A stretch of 64,000 nucleotides of DNA from Sneathiella chungangensis (GCF_009882935.1 NZ_WTVA01000004.1:1-64000); one strand, 5' to 3'. Positions 26,771 through 36,153 are shown, counted from the first letter of the stretch. Notes: generated from the sequence alone by a model not told the origin. A program made the numbers and translations.

Positions 26771-27415
26771 TCAGCCGAAATTCATATCGGCAACGAAGGG
26801 GTTCGTCGCCCGCTCCTGCCCAAAGGTGGAGAGATTTCCGTGCCCCGGAATAAAAGTAATGTCATCGCCGAGCGGCCAGAGCTTTTCGCGAATGGAGTGG
26901 ATCAGATCATCGTGATTTCCGCGCGGGAAATCGGTGCGACCGATTGATCCCTGGAACAATACATCCCCGACGATGGCGACCCGTTCCTTCAGATTGACGA
27001 AAACGACATGGCCGGGTGTATGACCGGGACAGTGAACGACGGTGAACTCCTCGTTTCCGACGGTGACGATATCGCCATCCTCAAGCCAGCGGTCCGGCGT
27101 GAAGGCGAAGGATTCCGCGAAACCATAACGCGCGCATTGCGCCGGAAGCTGATCGATCCAGAATTTATCGTCCTTATGCGGCCCCTCAATCGGGACACCG
27201 AGCTTTTCATGGAGTTCCTGCGTGCCGCCGGCATGGTCAAGATGCCCATGGGTGATCAGGATTTTCTCGATTGTCACTCCGTGTTTTTCGGCGGCCTGCA
27301 GGACATGATCGAGATCACCGCCGGGGTCGGTCACGGCGCCCTTCATGGTTTCCTCACACCAGATCAGGCTGCAGTTCTGGGCGAACGGGGTAACGGGAAT
27401 GATAACGGCTTTCAT
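26771..27415 (-). CDS. MBL-fold metallo-hydrolase (GloB/YcbL-like)
   Basis: A 214-residue metallo-beta-lactamase-fold hydrolase with the two-metal motif ITHGHLDHAGG, followed by HCPGHTPGHV, GDVLFQGSIGRTDFP and FIPGHGNLSTFGQE. This set matches the short glyoxalase-II-like YcbL group, which hydrolyses thioesters such as S-lactoylglutathione. It lacks the C-terminal domain of true GloB. No neighbour suggests a particular substrate. Confidence 0.88.
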   Translation of the reverse strand: MKAVIIPVTPFAQNCSLIWCEETMKGAVTDPGGDLDHVLQAAEKHGVTIEKILITHGHLDHAGGTQELHEKLGVPIEGPHKDDKFWIDQLPAQCARYGFAESFAFTPDRWLEDGDIVTVGNEEFTVVHCPGHTPGHVVFVNLKERVAIVGDVLFQGSIGRTDFPRGNHDDLIHSIREKLWPLGDDITFIPGHGNLSTFGQERATNPFVADMNFG

Positions 27416-27462
27416 ACAATACCGGAGCAGAACAACTCCGTCCTTTGGCTGTTGTTTTTACT

Positions 27463-28959
27463 TTATCTTTTCAGGGCGCCGAGAATCCCTCGGACGAGAG
27501 CCTTGGCAATGCTGCGCCCGAGCGATGAACTGACCGCCCGAGTGATCGATTTGATGGCGGCTTCGCCGACACTCTGGCGGTTCGATTTTCGAGCCGGAGC
27601 TGTCTTTTTGGTCTCGGTGGCCTCCGCTTCGGCTTTTGCGGCGGCCTTCGCGGCCTTTTCCGCCCGCTCCTGCAGGATTTCATAGGCCGATTCATTATCG
27701 ACCGTTTCGTCATATTTATTGGCGAGGGTGCTGTCATTCAAGACGCGCCTGCGTTCGGTCTGACTGACCGGCCCGAGTTTGGAGGACGGCGGGCGGATCA
27801 AGGTCCGCTCCACAATCGACGGCTGCCCCTTTTTCTCGAGTGTGGAGACAAGCGCCTCGCCGACACCGAGGGCGGTAATCACATTCTCCACCTCGAAGGC
27901 GGGATTGGGGCGGTAAGTCTGCGAGGCGAGACGGATTGCCTTTTGCTGCTTGGGTGTGAAGGCCCGAAGCGCATGCTGTATCCGGTTGCCCAGCTGACCC
28001 AGAACGGAATCTGGTATATCATCTGGGCTTTGGGTGACGAAAAAGACACCAACGCCTTTTGACCGGATCAGGCGGACAACCTGCTCCACCTTTTCAAGCA
28101 GGGCTTTCGGCGCGTCATCGAAGAGAAGATGCGCTTCATCAAAGAAGAAAACAAGCTTTGGTCGGTCGGCGTCGCCTGCCTCCGGCAGTTCCTCAAACAG
28201 CTCGGACAGCATCCAGAGCAGGAAAGTACCGTAAAGCCGCGGCGAATTCATCAGTTTGTCCGCCGCAAGGATGTTGACTATGCCGCGTCCTTCATGATCG
28301 GTCCGCATGAAATCCCGGAGATCGAGCGCAGGCTCGCCGAAGAATTTATCCGCTCCCTGATCTTCCAGGCGCAGAAGAGAACGCTGGATCGCGCCGATCG
28401 ACTGAGGGGAGACATTGCCGTAAACAGCTGAAATTTCTTTCCTCTGCTCATTCACCACACCGAGCAGCGCGCGAAGGTCTTTCAAATCCAGCAGCAGCAG
28501 GCCCTGTTCATCCGCAACCCGGAAGACGATGTTCATCACCCCTTCCTGCGTATCATTGAGCTCCAGCATGCGGGAAAGCAAAAGCGGGCCGATTTCGGAA
28601 ATGGTAGTCCGCACAGGATGGCCTTGCTCCGCGAACAGGTCCCAGAAAACAGCAGGATAGGCGGCGCCTTCATATTCTTCCGAAAAGCCGATCTTGTCCG
28701 CCCGCTTGGTCAGGAAGTCCTGCATATCCGATGTCTGGCAGAGGCCGGAGAGATCGCCTTTCGCATCGGCGAGGAATACCGGAACACCCGCACGCGAAAA
28801 TCCTTCCGTCAGGACCTGCAGGGTCACGGTCTTGCCGGTGCCGGTCGCGCCCGCGATTAGCCCATGACGGTTACCCCACTTCAGCGGCAAATACTGCCCG
28901 GGGCCAACTCCATCATCGCTTTTTCCAATGAAAATACCGTCGCTTTGCAGGCAGGTCAT
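27463..28959 (-). CDS. HerA-like helicase/ATPase (DUF853 family)
   Basis: A 498-residue P-loop ATPase of the HerA/FtsK superfamily. Walker A is [16 protein letters not shown] (residues about 34-49), Walker B is [15 protein letters not shown], and [14 protein letters not shown] is the following sensor strand. The C-terminus has an Ala/Glu/Lys-rich coiled stretch ([18 protein letters not shown]) and a basic, Ser-rich tail. Members of the bacterial DUF853 group are single proteins of unknown role, distinct from archaeal HerA-NurA end-resection. No nuclease gene is next to it. It follows the hydrolase gene on the same strand with a 47-base gap. Confidence 0.88.
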   Translation of the reverse strand: MTCLQSDGIFIGKSDDGVGPGQYLPLKWGNRHGLIAGATGTGKTVTLQVLTEGFSRAGVPVFLADAKGDLSGLCQTSDMQDFLTKRADKIGFSEEYEGAAYPAVFWDLFAEQGHPVRTTISEIGPLLLSRMLELNDTQEGVMNIVFRVADEQGLLLLDLKDLRALLGVVNEQRKEISAVYGNVSPQSIGAIQRSLLRLEDQGADKFFGEPALDLRDFMRTDHEGRGIVNILAADKLMNSPRLYGTFLLWMLSELFEELPEAGDADRPKLVFFFDEAHLLFDDAPKALLEKVEQVVRLIRSKGVGVFFVTQSPDDIPDSVLGQLGNRIQHALRAFTPKQQKAIRLASQTYRPNPAFEVENVITALGVGEALVSTLEKKGQPSIVERTLIRPPSSKLGPVSQTERRRVLNDSTLANKYDETVDNESAYEILQERAEKAAKAAAKAEAEATETKKTAPARKSNRQSVGEAAIKSITRAVSSSLGRSIAKALVRGILGALKR

Positions 28960-29021
28960 GATAGTGAGGTCCCTAAATTCCGATCAGAGGCGGCGTAAAT
29001 AATTTTGTCTGATATTGAATT

Positions 29022-29909
29022 TTATACAGGTTGTCCCGCCGCCTCAAGCATCCATTCCCGAACGGCGGCAAGTTTCGGCCGAGTTGCCTTGCGGGCGGAG
29101 GAGACCAACTGGAAAGGCTGGCTGGAACGGCGCACCACATCGAAGAGTTTCACCAGACGGCCGGCGCCGATGGCATCCTGAACCAGGGCGTCGATGCCGA
29201 TGGCGACGCCGAGGCCGTTTTCGGCGGCGTGAAGGGCCATATTGGCGCTTTCAAAATGAAGGCCCTTGTTGGTGTCTATATCGTGAATGCCCGCTTCGGC
29301 AAGCCAGCGGGGCCAGTCGGTGGGGCGGGGGCTTTCATGGAGAAATACCGCCTCTTTAAGATCCTCCGGCCTGCTGAACTTTCTTGCCATTTCCGGGCTG
29401 CAAACCGGATAGGTATCGACCTCGAGAAGTTTGTCGATCCGCATGCCTGTCAGGCTCGTTCCTTCCGCCAGAACCTGGATGGAAAGATCAAAGTCATCCC
29501 GTTCGAAATCCGCGGGATTAAGGGAGGTTATCAACTGGACGTCGATGTCCGGATGGCGTTCATAGAGGTCGGCCCAGCGCGGGATAAGCCAGCGGAGCGC
29601 GAACGTCGGATAGGCGCAGACGGAAACTGCATTGCGCCGCGTCTCGCTTCGAAGCCGCGCAGAGGCGGCGGCAATCTTTTCGAGTGGTAACGTGATCTCC
29701 GCAAGATACTGTCTGCCAACTGCCGTGAGCTCGACCCGCTTGTGATGGCGATGGAAAAGCGTTTTTCCAAGGTAATGTTCCAGGGTCTGGATTTGCCGGC
29801 TGACCGCGCCCGGGGTTACGCCAAGTTCCTCCGCTGCTTGATTGAAGCTCAAATAACGGCAGGCGGCTTCGAAGGCCTTGAGGCTGGCTGTAGATGGGAT
29901 ATGCAGCAT
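29022..29909 (-). CDS. LysR-family transcriptional regulator
   Basis: 295 residues: N-terminal LysR helix-turn-helix (AACRYLSFNQAAEELGVTPGAVSRQIQTLE, about residues 14-43) and a periplasmic-binding-like effector domain. The sequence is of the GcvA-like subgroup. It is divergent from the tandem acyl-CoA dehydrogenase genes with a T-N11-A type palindrome between, so it probably controls them. The effector is unknown; a CoA- or carboxylate-related compound is a guess. Confidence 0.88.
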   Translation of the reverse strand: MLHIPSTASLKAFEAACRYLSFNQAAEELGVTPGAVSRQIQTLEHYLGKTLFHRHHKRVELTAVGRQYLAEITLPLEKIAAASARLRSETRRNAVSVCAYPTFALRWLIPRWADLYERHPDIDVQLITSLNPADFERDDFDLSIQVLAEGTSLTGMRIDKLLEVDTYPVCSPEMARKFSRPEDLKEAVFLHESPRPTDWPRWLAEAGIHDIDTNKGLHFESANMALHAAENGLGVAIGIDALVQDAIGAGRLVKLFDVVRRSSQPFQLVSSARKATRPKLAAVREWMLEAAGQPV

Positions 29910-29928
29910 TTAAGACAAAAGCCCATGG

Positions 29929-29943
29929 TTGAGTTTTTTTCAA
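29929..29943. promoter_or_regulatory. candidate LysR box
   Basis: TTGA-N7-TCAA (TTGAGTTTTTTTCAA) has the dyad and T-N11-A spacing of LysR binding sites. It lies 20 bases before the LysR start codon and 100 before the divergent acyl-CoA dehydrogenase gene. Confidence 0.4.
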
Positions 29944-30044
29944 TTATATTATACTGAATTATCGATTGTCCATAGCTGTCGTCTCGATCATTATACGGGT
30001 CAAGGAAAAAACCATGACGGTAAATAGTAGAAGGCGGGACCGAG

Positions 30045-31832
30045 ATGACATTTTTGCATAAAAAACAGGAATTTAAACCCCAGGAACTCTCCGATTATAT
30101 CGCGCCTGATTGCCACGGACTCAATTTCTTTGAAGTTGATAATAACCTGCGCGATCTGTTGCATGTCTATTTGCCGGATGATCTGCGTCAGCATATGGAG
30201 CCGCATTACAACCGTCTTGGCGAAATTTCAGGCACCCAGCTGGACGATTGGTCGCGGGATGCCGACAAGCACGGACCGATCCTGCATTCGCGGGACGCCC
30301 GTGGGCGAAATGAGGACTGGATCGAGTTTCATCCCTCCTATCGCAAGATGGAGGATGTCGCTTTCCGGGACTTCGGTTTTCATCGCATGTCACATCGGGA
30401 GGGAGTCCTGGGATGGCAGGGGATTGTTCCGCCGATCGGCAAATATGTTTTCCAGTATCTTTTCGGCCAGTCCGAATTCGGCCAGCTCTGCCCGATCTCC
30501 GCGACAGATACGTCGGCCATGCTGATCGAGCGCTATGCCGATGACGCGACGAAGGAGAAGCTGCTCGAGAGAATGTACAGTCAGGACATGGACAAGATCC
30601 TGAAGGGCGCCCAGTTCATGACCGAAAAGACGGGTGGGTCGGATGTTTCGCAGATCGCACTCGAGGCCCGTTTCGAAGATGGCGAGTGGAAACTCTACGG
30701 CGAGAAATGGTTCTGCTCCTGCGCGGATGGCGACATCGCGTTGCTGCTTGCCCGTCCGGAAGGTGCGCCGGAGGGGAACAGCGGACTTGCGCTTTTCGCC
30801 ATGCCGCGACGCCGCGGAGACGGCAGCCGCAATCCTTACCGGATCGTCCGCCTGAAGGACAAACTCGGCACGAAATCTATGGCCTCGGGTGAGATTATTT
30901 TCGAAGGCGCATCGGCCTATCCGCTTGGTGAGGTGGGCGCGCATCCGAACAAGGGCCTCAAGATGATGATGGACCAGGTCAACTTCTCCCGTCTGTCTCA
31001 CGGGGTGCGCGCGGCGGCGATGATGCGCCGCTGCCTGAATGAGGCGTTGACGGTCGCCAATTATCGCAAGGCCTTTGGGGAGACAATTATTGACAAGCCG
31101 CTTCTGCGGCGGCAGCTGATGAAGCTGATGGTTCCGACGGAGCAGGCGCTGTCCATGTTCATGTATGTCGCCGTTAATCTTGAGCAGGGTGAAAAAGGCG
31201 ACGCAGCGGCGGCGAAGCGGACCCGTATCCTCACACCGCTTCTGAAGTACCGGACTGCCCGCGACAATATCCGCGTTGCGACCGGCGCCATGGAAGTGCG
31301 CGGTGGCAACGGCTATATCGAGGACTGGGTCAATGCCCGTCTTGTCCGCGATGCCCATCTGGGCGTACTGTGGGAAGGAACATCGAACATCAACTCCCTC
31401 GACGTGACGACACGCGCAATTGCAAGAGTCGGCGCCCATGAGGACCTTGCCGAGGACCTGACAACACAGATAGAGGCGAACAAGGCGCTGCCCGGTCAAT
31501 ATGCGGGCCAGTTGAAGGGCCTTATCGATCAGGCAACCAAATTTGCCGAGGATGTTGCGCGACAGGGCAAGGAAACCCATGCCCGCAAGGCGGCAAGCGC
31601 GCTCTATCACGTGACAACCGCCACGCTGCTTGCCAATGAAGGGGCAGAGCTCGGCGCGATGGGCCGCGATGCGCGGCGTCTGCTGCTCTCGAAGATGGTG
31701 GTCGATCACAAATTGGGCTCCGCCAATCCCCTTTCGATTGACGGTGGTGATTTTGAGGTTGCCGCGACGGATGCTCTTTTAAGTGATAGAATGCTCAGCC
31801 TGGAAGAAGTGGGGAACATCCTGACTCTTTAA
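30045..31832 (+). CDS. AidB-like acyl-CoA dehydrogenase, copy 1
   Basis: 595 residues. Its order of motifs follows E. coli AidB: an N-terminal block ending HSRDARGRNEDWIEFHPSY, LCPISATDTSAM, FMTEKTGGSDVSQ, GEKWFCSCADGD, RLKDKLGTKSMASGEI, RGGNGYIEDW and LWEGTSNINSLDV with Glu444 at the place of the catalytic base of MCAD-type enzymes. A C-terminal helical extension of about 120 residues follows. It should bind FAD and may dehydrogenate an acyl-CoA; AidB itself is tied to alkylation stress, but many relatives are not. The next gene is a paralog of the same length, 55 bases downstream. Confidence 0.85.
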   Translation: MTFLHKKQEFKPQELSDYIAPDCHGLNFFEVDNNLRDLLHVYLPDDLRQHMEPHYNRLGEISGTQLDDWSRDADKHGPILHSRDARGRNEDWIEFHPSYRKMEDVAFRDFGFHRMSHREGVLGWQGIVPPIGKYVFQYLFGQSEFGQLCPISATDTSAMLIERYADDATKEKLLERMYSQDMDKILKGAQFMTEKTGGSDVSQIALEARFEDGEWKLYGEKWFCSCADGDIALLLARPEGAPEGNSGLALFAMPRRRGDGSRNPYRIVRLKDKLGTKSMASGEIIFEGASAYPLGEVGAHPNKGLKMMMDQVNFSRLSHGVRAAAMMRRCLNEALTVANYRKAFGETIIDKPLLRRQLMKLMVPTEQALSMFMYVAVNLEQGEKGDAAAAKRTRILTPLLKYRTARDNIRVATGAMEVRGGNGYIEDWVNARLVRDAHLGVLWEGTSNINSLDVTTRAIARVGAHEDLAEDLTTQIEANKALPGQYAGQLKGLIDQATKFAEDVARQGKETHARKAASALYHVTTATLLANEGAELGAMGRDARRLLLSKMVVDHKLGSANPLSIDGGDFEVAATDALLSDRMLSLEEVGNILTL

Positions 31833-31887
31833 GACGCACCGGAACAAAGCTGAGGGATACGCGGAACCGCCTGCGGGAGAAGAAATC

Positions 31888-33675
31888 GTGAATATGGAAG
31901 TTCAAATCAAAAGTCGTGAAGACAGGGAACTAGAAGACTGGGTGGCGGCGGATTGCCATGGTCTCAATTTCTTCGATATCGACAGCAGCCTTCAGGATCT
32001 CTTGAAGATTTATCTGCCCGACGATCTGAGAGAGCATATGATACCGGTCTTTCGGAACCTGGGCGACGTGGCGGGTAACCGCCTCGATGAACTTGCGCGG
32101 ATATGCGAAACGCATTTACCGGTTCTGCATGCCCGGGACGCCCGCGGGCGCAACCGCGACTGGATTGAGTATCATCCGGCATTTCGTGAAATGGAGAAGA
32201 TTGCCTATGGCGATTTCGGAATTCATTGCATGTCGCGCAAGGAAGGGGTACATGGCTGGCCGACCAAGGTCCCTCCGATGGCGAAATATGTCTTCCAGTA
32301 TCTCTTCACCCAGTCGGAATTCGGATTGATGTGCCCGGTTTCCCTGACCGACACGTCCTCTATGCTGCTTGAACGTTACGGCCCGGAAATTGCCAAAGAG
32401 AAGTTCCTGACGCGCATGCGCAGCCAGGACATGGAGGAGCTATATCGCGGCGCTCAGTTCATGACGGAAAAGATCGGCGGATCGGAAGTCGCGAACCTTG
32501 CCGTAACCGCGCGCCAGGAAAACGGTGAATGGCGGCTCTATGGCGATAAATGGTTCTGCTCGAGCACGGATGCGGAAGTCTGCCTTGTCCTCGCCCGGCC
32601 CGAAGGGGCGCCGAAGGGCAATTCCGGCCTTGCCATCTTCGCCGTGCCCCGCGATCTCGAGAATGGGGAGCGGAACAATTACCGGATCGTCCGCCTCAAA
32701 GACAAGATGGGCACAAAATCGATGGCGTCGGGCGAAATCATTTTCAATGGCGCGCTTGGTTACGCCTTCGGTGATGTTGGCGCCAAGCCAAACCCGGGTC
32801 TCAAACAGATGATGGATCAGGTGAGTATGTCCCGTCTGTCACACGGGGTGCGCGCCGCAGGAATGATGCGCCGATGTCTGAATGAGGCACTTGTCGCCGC
32901 AAAGACGCGGGATGTGTTCGGCGAGGCGATCATCAACAAACCGCTTCTGCGCCGCCAGCTTTTGAAACTGATGGTGCCGACGGAGCAGGTCCTCTCGATG
33001 GTCATGCATGTCGCGTCGGTTCTGCACAAGGCGGAAGGCGGAGATCAGGACGCGAAGCGGTTGAACCGTATCCTCACTCCGCTGGTGAAATTCCGGGCCT
33101 GCCGGGACAATGTCACGGTCGCAACCGGCGCACTCGAGATACGCGGCGGCAACGGCTTTATCGAGGATTGGGTGAATTCCCGCCTTGTCCGCGATGCCCA
33201 TACGGGACTTTTGTGGGAGGGCACGTCGAATATCAATGCGCTGGATATTACGACCCGGGCGGTCGCCAAGACGGGCGCACACGAAGATCTGGCAGAAGAC
33301 CTGAAGAAAAAACTGGAGCAGGCGGACGGTCTTCCCGGGCAATTCGTCGGCGAACTCTCGGGTCTTGTCGACAGGGCCAAAAAATTTGCCGAGGAAATCG
33401 CGGCGAGCGGCAATGAGACGAAGGCGCGTCAGGCGTCGAATGCGCTCTACCACGCGACGACGGCGACTTTGCTGGCGACGGAAGGCGCTGCCCTTGGCAA
33501 GGCAGGAGGGGATGCGCGTAGAATGCTGCTTTCCCGGCTTGTTGTGGACACGAAGCTTCGGCCCACCGACCCGCTGAGTAACGGCGACGGACAATTTGAA
33601 ATCGAGGCGGGAAATTACCTGCTTGGCGATAGCCCTGTCACTCTCGACGCCGCCGCCGACCTGCTGCGAAAATAG
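31888..33675 (+). CDS. AidB-like acyl-CoA dehydrogenase, copy 2
   Basis: 595 residues, a close paralog of the gene upstream: HARDARGRNRDWIEYHPAF, FMTEKIGGSEVANL, GDKWFCSSTDAEV, RLKDKMGTKSMASGEI, GGNGFIEDWVNSRL and LWEGTSNINALDI. Trp443 and Glu444 fall at exactly the same residue numbers as in copy 1. The main differences lie at the N-terminal 20 residues and the C-terminal tail. The start is GTG 31888 (GGGAGAAG 5-8 bases upstream), with an ATG two codons later as an alternative. The two may form a heteromeric enzyme or act on related substrates; this is inference. A strong terminator follows. Confidence 0.85.
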   Translation: MNMEVQIKSREDRELEDWVAADCHGLNFFDIDSSLQDLLKIYLPDDLREHMIPVFRNLGDVAGNRLDELARICETHLPVLHARDARGRNRDWIEYHPAFREMEKIAYGDFGIHCMSRKEGVHGWPTKVPPMAKYVFQYLFTQSEFGLMCPVSLTDTSSMLLERYGPEIAKEKFLTRMRSQDMEELYRGAQFMTEKIGGSEVANLAVTARQENGEWRLYGDKWFCSSTDAEVCLVLARPEGAPKGNSGLAIFAVPRDLENGERNNYRIVRLKDKMGTKSMASGEIIFNGALGYAFGDVGAKPNPGLKQMMDQVSMSRLSHGVRAAGMMRRCLNEALVAAKTRDVFGEAIINKPLLRRQLLKLMVPTEQVLSMVMHVASVLHKAEGGDQDAKRLNRILTPLVKFRACRDNVTVATGALEIRGGNGFIEDWVNSRLVRDAHTGLLWEGTSNINALDITTRAVAKTGAHEDLAEDLKKKLEQADGLPGQFVGELSGLVDRAKKFAEEIAASGNETKARQASNALYHATTATLLATEGAALGKAGGDARRMLLSRLVVDTKLRPTDPLSNGDGQFEIEAGNYLLGDSPVTLDAAADLLRK

Positions 33676-33727
33676 AATCGATTGGCACATTTAAAATAAT
33701 AAGAACGAATGCTAAATCGACAGCCTT

Positions 33728-33768
33728 CCCCGACTGTGGCAATATGTCGCTGTCGGGGGATTTTTTTT
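33728..33768 (+). terminator. rho-independent terminator after the dehydrogenase pair
   Basis: CCCCGAC and GTCGGGG form a perfect 7-bp stem around a 17-base loop and are followed by a run of eight T (33761-33768). It lies about 50 bases after the second dehydrogenase gene. Confidence 0.88.
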
Positions 33769-33825
33769 GAAAAGCAAGGAAATCCGCGGCAATCAGTCTC
33801 CCCGTTTTTCATTTTTACTAATTTT

Positions 33826-33844
33826 AGGTGTTAAATTAACACCT
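33826..33844. promoter_or_regulatory. 19-bp perfect palindrome upstream of fnr
   Basis: AGGTGTTAAATTAACACCT has two perfect 9-base arms around a single central A. It lies 107 bases before the preferred start of the FNR-type gene and after the preceding terminator. There is no T-run after it, so it is more likely an operator than a terminator. It does not match an FNR box. Confidence 0.5.
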
Positions 33845-33950
33845 GCGTCATCTGACCGCATGGGAGGACGCCAAAAAAGTCTAAATGATAAATGAGGGTA
33901 CGGCGTTGATGGTCATTCGATCATCGAACTGGAACAGGAGGGTGCGCGAT

Positions 33951-34754
33951 ATGATTAAGTCGATGGAAATGCGTATGTCGTCAGCGGAAGATTGTTGTGC
34001 GGGCGTTATCCCTTTTGAACAGCCCCTCAAGACGAACCCTGCCGCCGAGCGTCGCAGGTCTCCCGATACGGCCTGCTCATCGTGTAGTGCGCATAAGCAG
34101 GCGGTTTGCTCCGGTTTTTCGGATGAGGAGATGGAAGATTTTGGACGCAACGTCCGAACACGCATTGTAAAAACGGGTCAATCCGTTTACCGCGAATTCG
34201 AAGAAGCAAAATACTTCTACACCATCGTTTCCGGCGAAATCCGGCTGGCCAATCTTCTGGACGACGGCCGCCGCCAGGTCACGGCATTTAAAACCGTCGG
34301 CGATGTAATTGGTGAGCATAAGGCCGGTTATTACCAGTCGGATGCGGAAGCCGTTTGCGATACCGTCGTCTGCCAGATTCCAATTAAAGTTATGGACAAG
34401 TATCTTGCGGAAAATCAGGCCATACGCAGTGTGCTGACATCGAAGATGCAGGAGGAGCTTCATGAACTTCGCCTTCATGCCATTCTGCTTGGCCGCAAAA
34501 CGCCGGTGGAAAAAATCGCCACCTTCTTTCTGGGACGGGCCGAAAATTTGATCTCCGAAGGCGAGGACGAGGTTGAGATAACCCTGACGATGGGCCGGAG
34601 TGATATTGCGGATTTTCTCGGCCTTACCATTGAAACAGTCAGCCGCACGATCACCAAATTGAAGAACCTTGGAATTATCGACGTACCGTCAACCCATTCC
34701 ATCGTCATCAAGGATGTGCATCAACTTGAATCACTGGCGGAAGGTGAAAAATGA
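33951..34754 (+). CDS. fnr: FNR-type oxygen-sensing transcriptional regulator
   Basis: About 267 residues of the Crp/Fnr family: a cNMP-like sensor domain (FYTIVSGEIRLANLLDDGRRQVTAF), a dimer helix and the HTH RSDIADFLGLTIETVSRTITKLKNL, split here only by description. The DNA-reading Glu, Ser and Arg of FNR (E..SR in TIETVSR) are conserved. Cysteines 42, 45 and 53 in the N-terminus and Cys141 in VVCQIP correspond to the four [4Fe-4S] ligands of E. coli FNR. The ATG at 33951 has AGGAGGG about 9 bases upstream, so the earlier in-frame ATG at 33885 is rejected. Its stop overlaps the hemN start, and an FNR box precedes the cbb3 oxidase operon just downstream. Confidence 0.9.
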   Translation: MIKSMEMRMSSAEDCCAGVIPFEQPLKTNPAAERRRSPDTACSSCSAHKQAVCSGFSDEEMEDFGRNVRTRIVKTGQSVYREFEEAKYFYTIVSGEIRLANLLDDGRRQVTAFKTVGDVIGEHKAGYYQSDAEAVCDTVVCQIPIKVMDKYLAENQAIRSVLTSKMQEELHELRLHAILLGRKTPVEKIATFFLGRAENLISEGEDEVEITLTMGRSDIADFLGLTIETVSRTITKLKNLGIIDVPSTHSIVIKDVHQLESLAEGEK

Positions 34755-36100
34755 CGCAGGGTGTGCGGGATCGTCTAAATCAGTCCGTTCCGCGGTATAC
34801 AAGCTATCCCACCGCTCCGCATTTCAGCCCGGCGGTGACGCCCCAGGTTTATAAAGACTGGCTGCGGGCGCTGGATCCGCGAAAGCCGCTGTCGCTTTAT
34901 CTGCATGTGCCGTTCTGTCAGAAAATGTGCTGGTATTGCGGCTGCCATACAAAGATTGTGGCCCGCTATGATCCGGTGGCCCGCTATGCCAGGGCGCTGC
35001 AGGCGGAAATTGCTCTGCTGGCCGATACGCTTCCCGGCCATTTCAGCGTGTCCCATGTCCATTGGGGCGGCGGAACCCCGACGATGCTCTCGGCCGTGGA
35101 TTTCTCTTCTATCATGTCGCTCATCGGTGACCGTTTCACGATTGCCGAGGACGCCGAACTTGCCATTGAAATCGATCCCAGAACCGTTGATCGGTCGAAA
35201 ATCGAGGCGTTGGCGTCCGCCGGCATCAATCGCGCCAGCCTCGGGGTTCAGGATTTCAATCCGGAAGTCCAGCAGGCGATCAATCGGGTCCAGTCTTTCG
35301 AATTGACGAGGGATGTCACCGAAAATCTTCGTGCCGCCGGTATCGATAGAATTAATTTCGACCTTATGTACGGTCTTCCGAAACAACGCGTTGATGACGT
35401 GTTGAAGACGATTGAGCTGTCTCATAAACTTCGCCCCGACCGGATTGCGCTTTTCGGCTATGCGCATGTCCCCTGGATGAAAAGCCATATGAAAATGATC
35501 CGCGATGACGACTTGCCCGGGAGTGAGGATCGGTTCCGGCAATCGAACGCGGCGGCGGAACGGCTGCTTAGTCTCGGATATCGGCAGATCGGCCTTGATC
35601 ATTTCGCGCGGGCCGACGATGCCATGTCGGTGGCGCTCGACGAGGGCAGGCTCAGCCGGAATTTCCAGGGATATACTGTTGATGGGGCCGATGCGTTGCT
35701 GGGCATCGGTGCGTCGTCCATTGGCCGACTGCCGCAAGGATATGTGCAGAATATCGTGCCGATGCAGGGGTATGAAAAAGAGGTGCTGGGCGGACATTTT
35801 CCGGCGGCGCGGGGCATTGCGATCGATGATGACGATCGGCTGCGGGGTCTGGTGATCGAGCGGCTGATGTGTGATCTTGAAGTCGATCTCGACGCGGCGG
35901 CGCGGCAATTCGGTGCCGATGCGTCCTATTTTGCCAACGAGCTTGCCGAGCTCGAGACCTTTGAGGCCGACGGTTTGGTGTCGCTTCAGGATAACCATAT
36001 CGTTATTCTGCCCGCTGGTCGCCTCCTCGTCCGCACGGTATGCGCACTATTCGACCGATATCTCAGTCAGGGCTTGGCGCAGCATTCAAAAGCTGTTTAA
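34751..36100 (+). CDS. hemN: oxygen-independent coproporphyrinogen III oxidase
   Basis: 449 residues. A radical-SAM enzyme that decarboxylates coproporphyrinogen III to protoporphyrinogen IX without oxygen in heme synthesis. The iron-sulfur ligands are Cys56, Cys60 and Cys63 in VPFCQKMCWYCGCH, with the extra Cys that marks true HemN. HWGGGTPTML, ASLGVQDFNPEVQQAINR and the HemN-specific YTSYPTAPHF N-terminus are present. It overlaps fnr by 4 bases (ATGA), so the two are translated together, supplying heme for the oxidase genes that follow under low oxygen. Confidence 0.95.
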   Translation: MTQGVRDRLNQSVPRYTSYPTAPHFSPAVTPQVYKDWLRALDPRKPLSLYLHVPFCQKMCWYCGCHTKIVARYDPVARYARALQAEIALLADTLPGHFSVSHVHWGGGTPTMLSAVDFSSIMSLIGDRFTIAEDAELAIEIDPRTVDRSKIEALASAGINRASLGVQDFNPEVQQAINRVQSFELTRDVTENLRAAGIDRINFDLMYGLPKQRVDDVLKTIELSHKLRPDRIALFGYAHVPWMKSHMKMIRDDDLPGSEDRFRQSNAAAERLLSLGYRQIGLDHFARADDAMSVALDEGRLSRNFQGYTVDGADALLGIGASSIGRLPQGYVQNIVPMQGYEKEVLGGHFPAARGIAIDDDDRLRGLVIERLMCDLEVDLDAAARQFGADASYFANELAELETFEADGLVSLQDNHIVILPAGRLLVRTVCALFDRYLSQGLAQHSKAV

Positions 36101-36153
36101 ATAACTTCGCTACATAGAAAGTAATCGCGTCAGGGCAGTTAGTTTACGCTGTG

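Noticed and set aside
27463-28959. HerA-NurA style defence or end-resection system
   Set aside because: No nuclease or other defence gene is adjacent; the protein matches the stand-alone DUF853 group.
30014-30061. 15-codon frame overlapping the start of the first AidB-like gene
   Set aside because: It has an AAGGA before its ATG but its stop lies within the dehydrogenase gene, with no start-stop overlap as at ccoN; too short to support.
30390-31709. 439-codon minus-strand frame opposite the first AidB-like gene
   Set aside because: Shadow of a conserved gene; the product is rich in His and Arg with no family pattern.
34775-35998. Long open frame of about 407 codons on the minus strand opposite hemN
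   Set aside because: It mirrors the codon pattern of hemN, has no recognisable domain and no ribosome-binding site; such frames are common opposite GC-rich genes.
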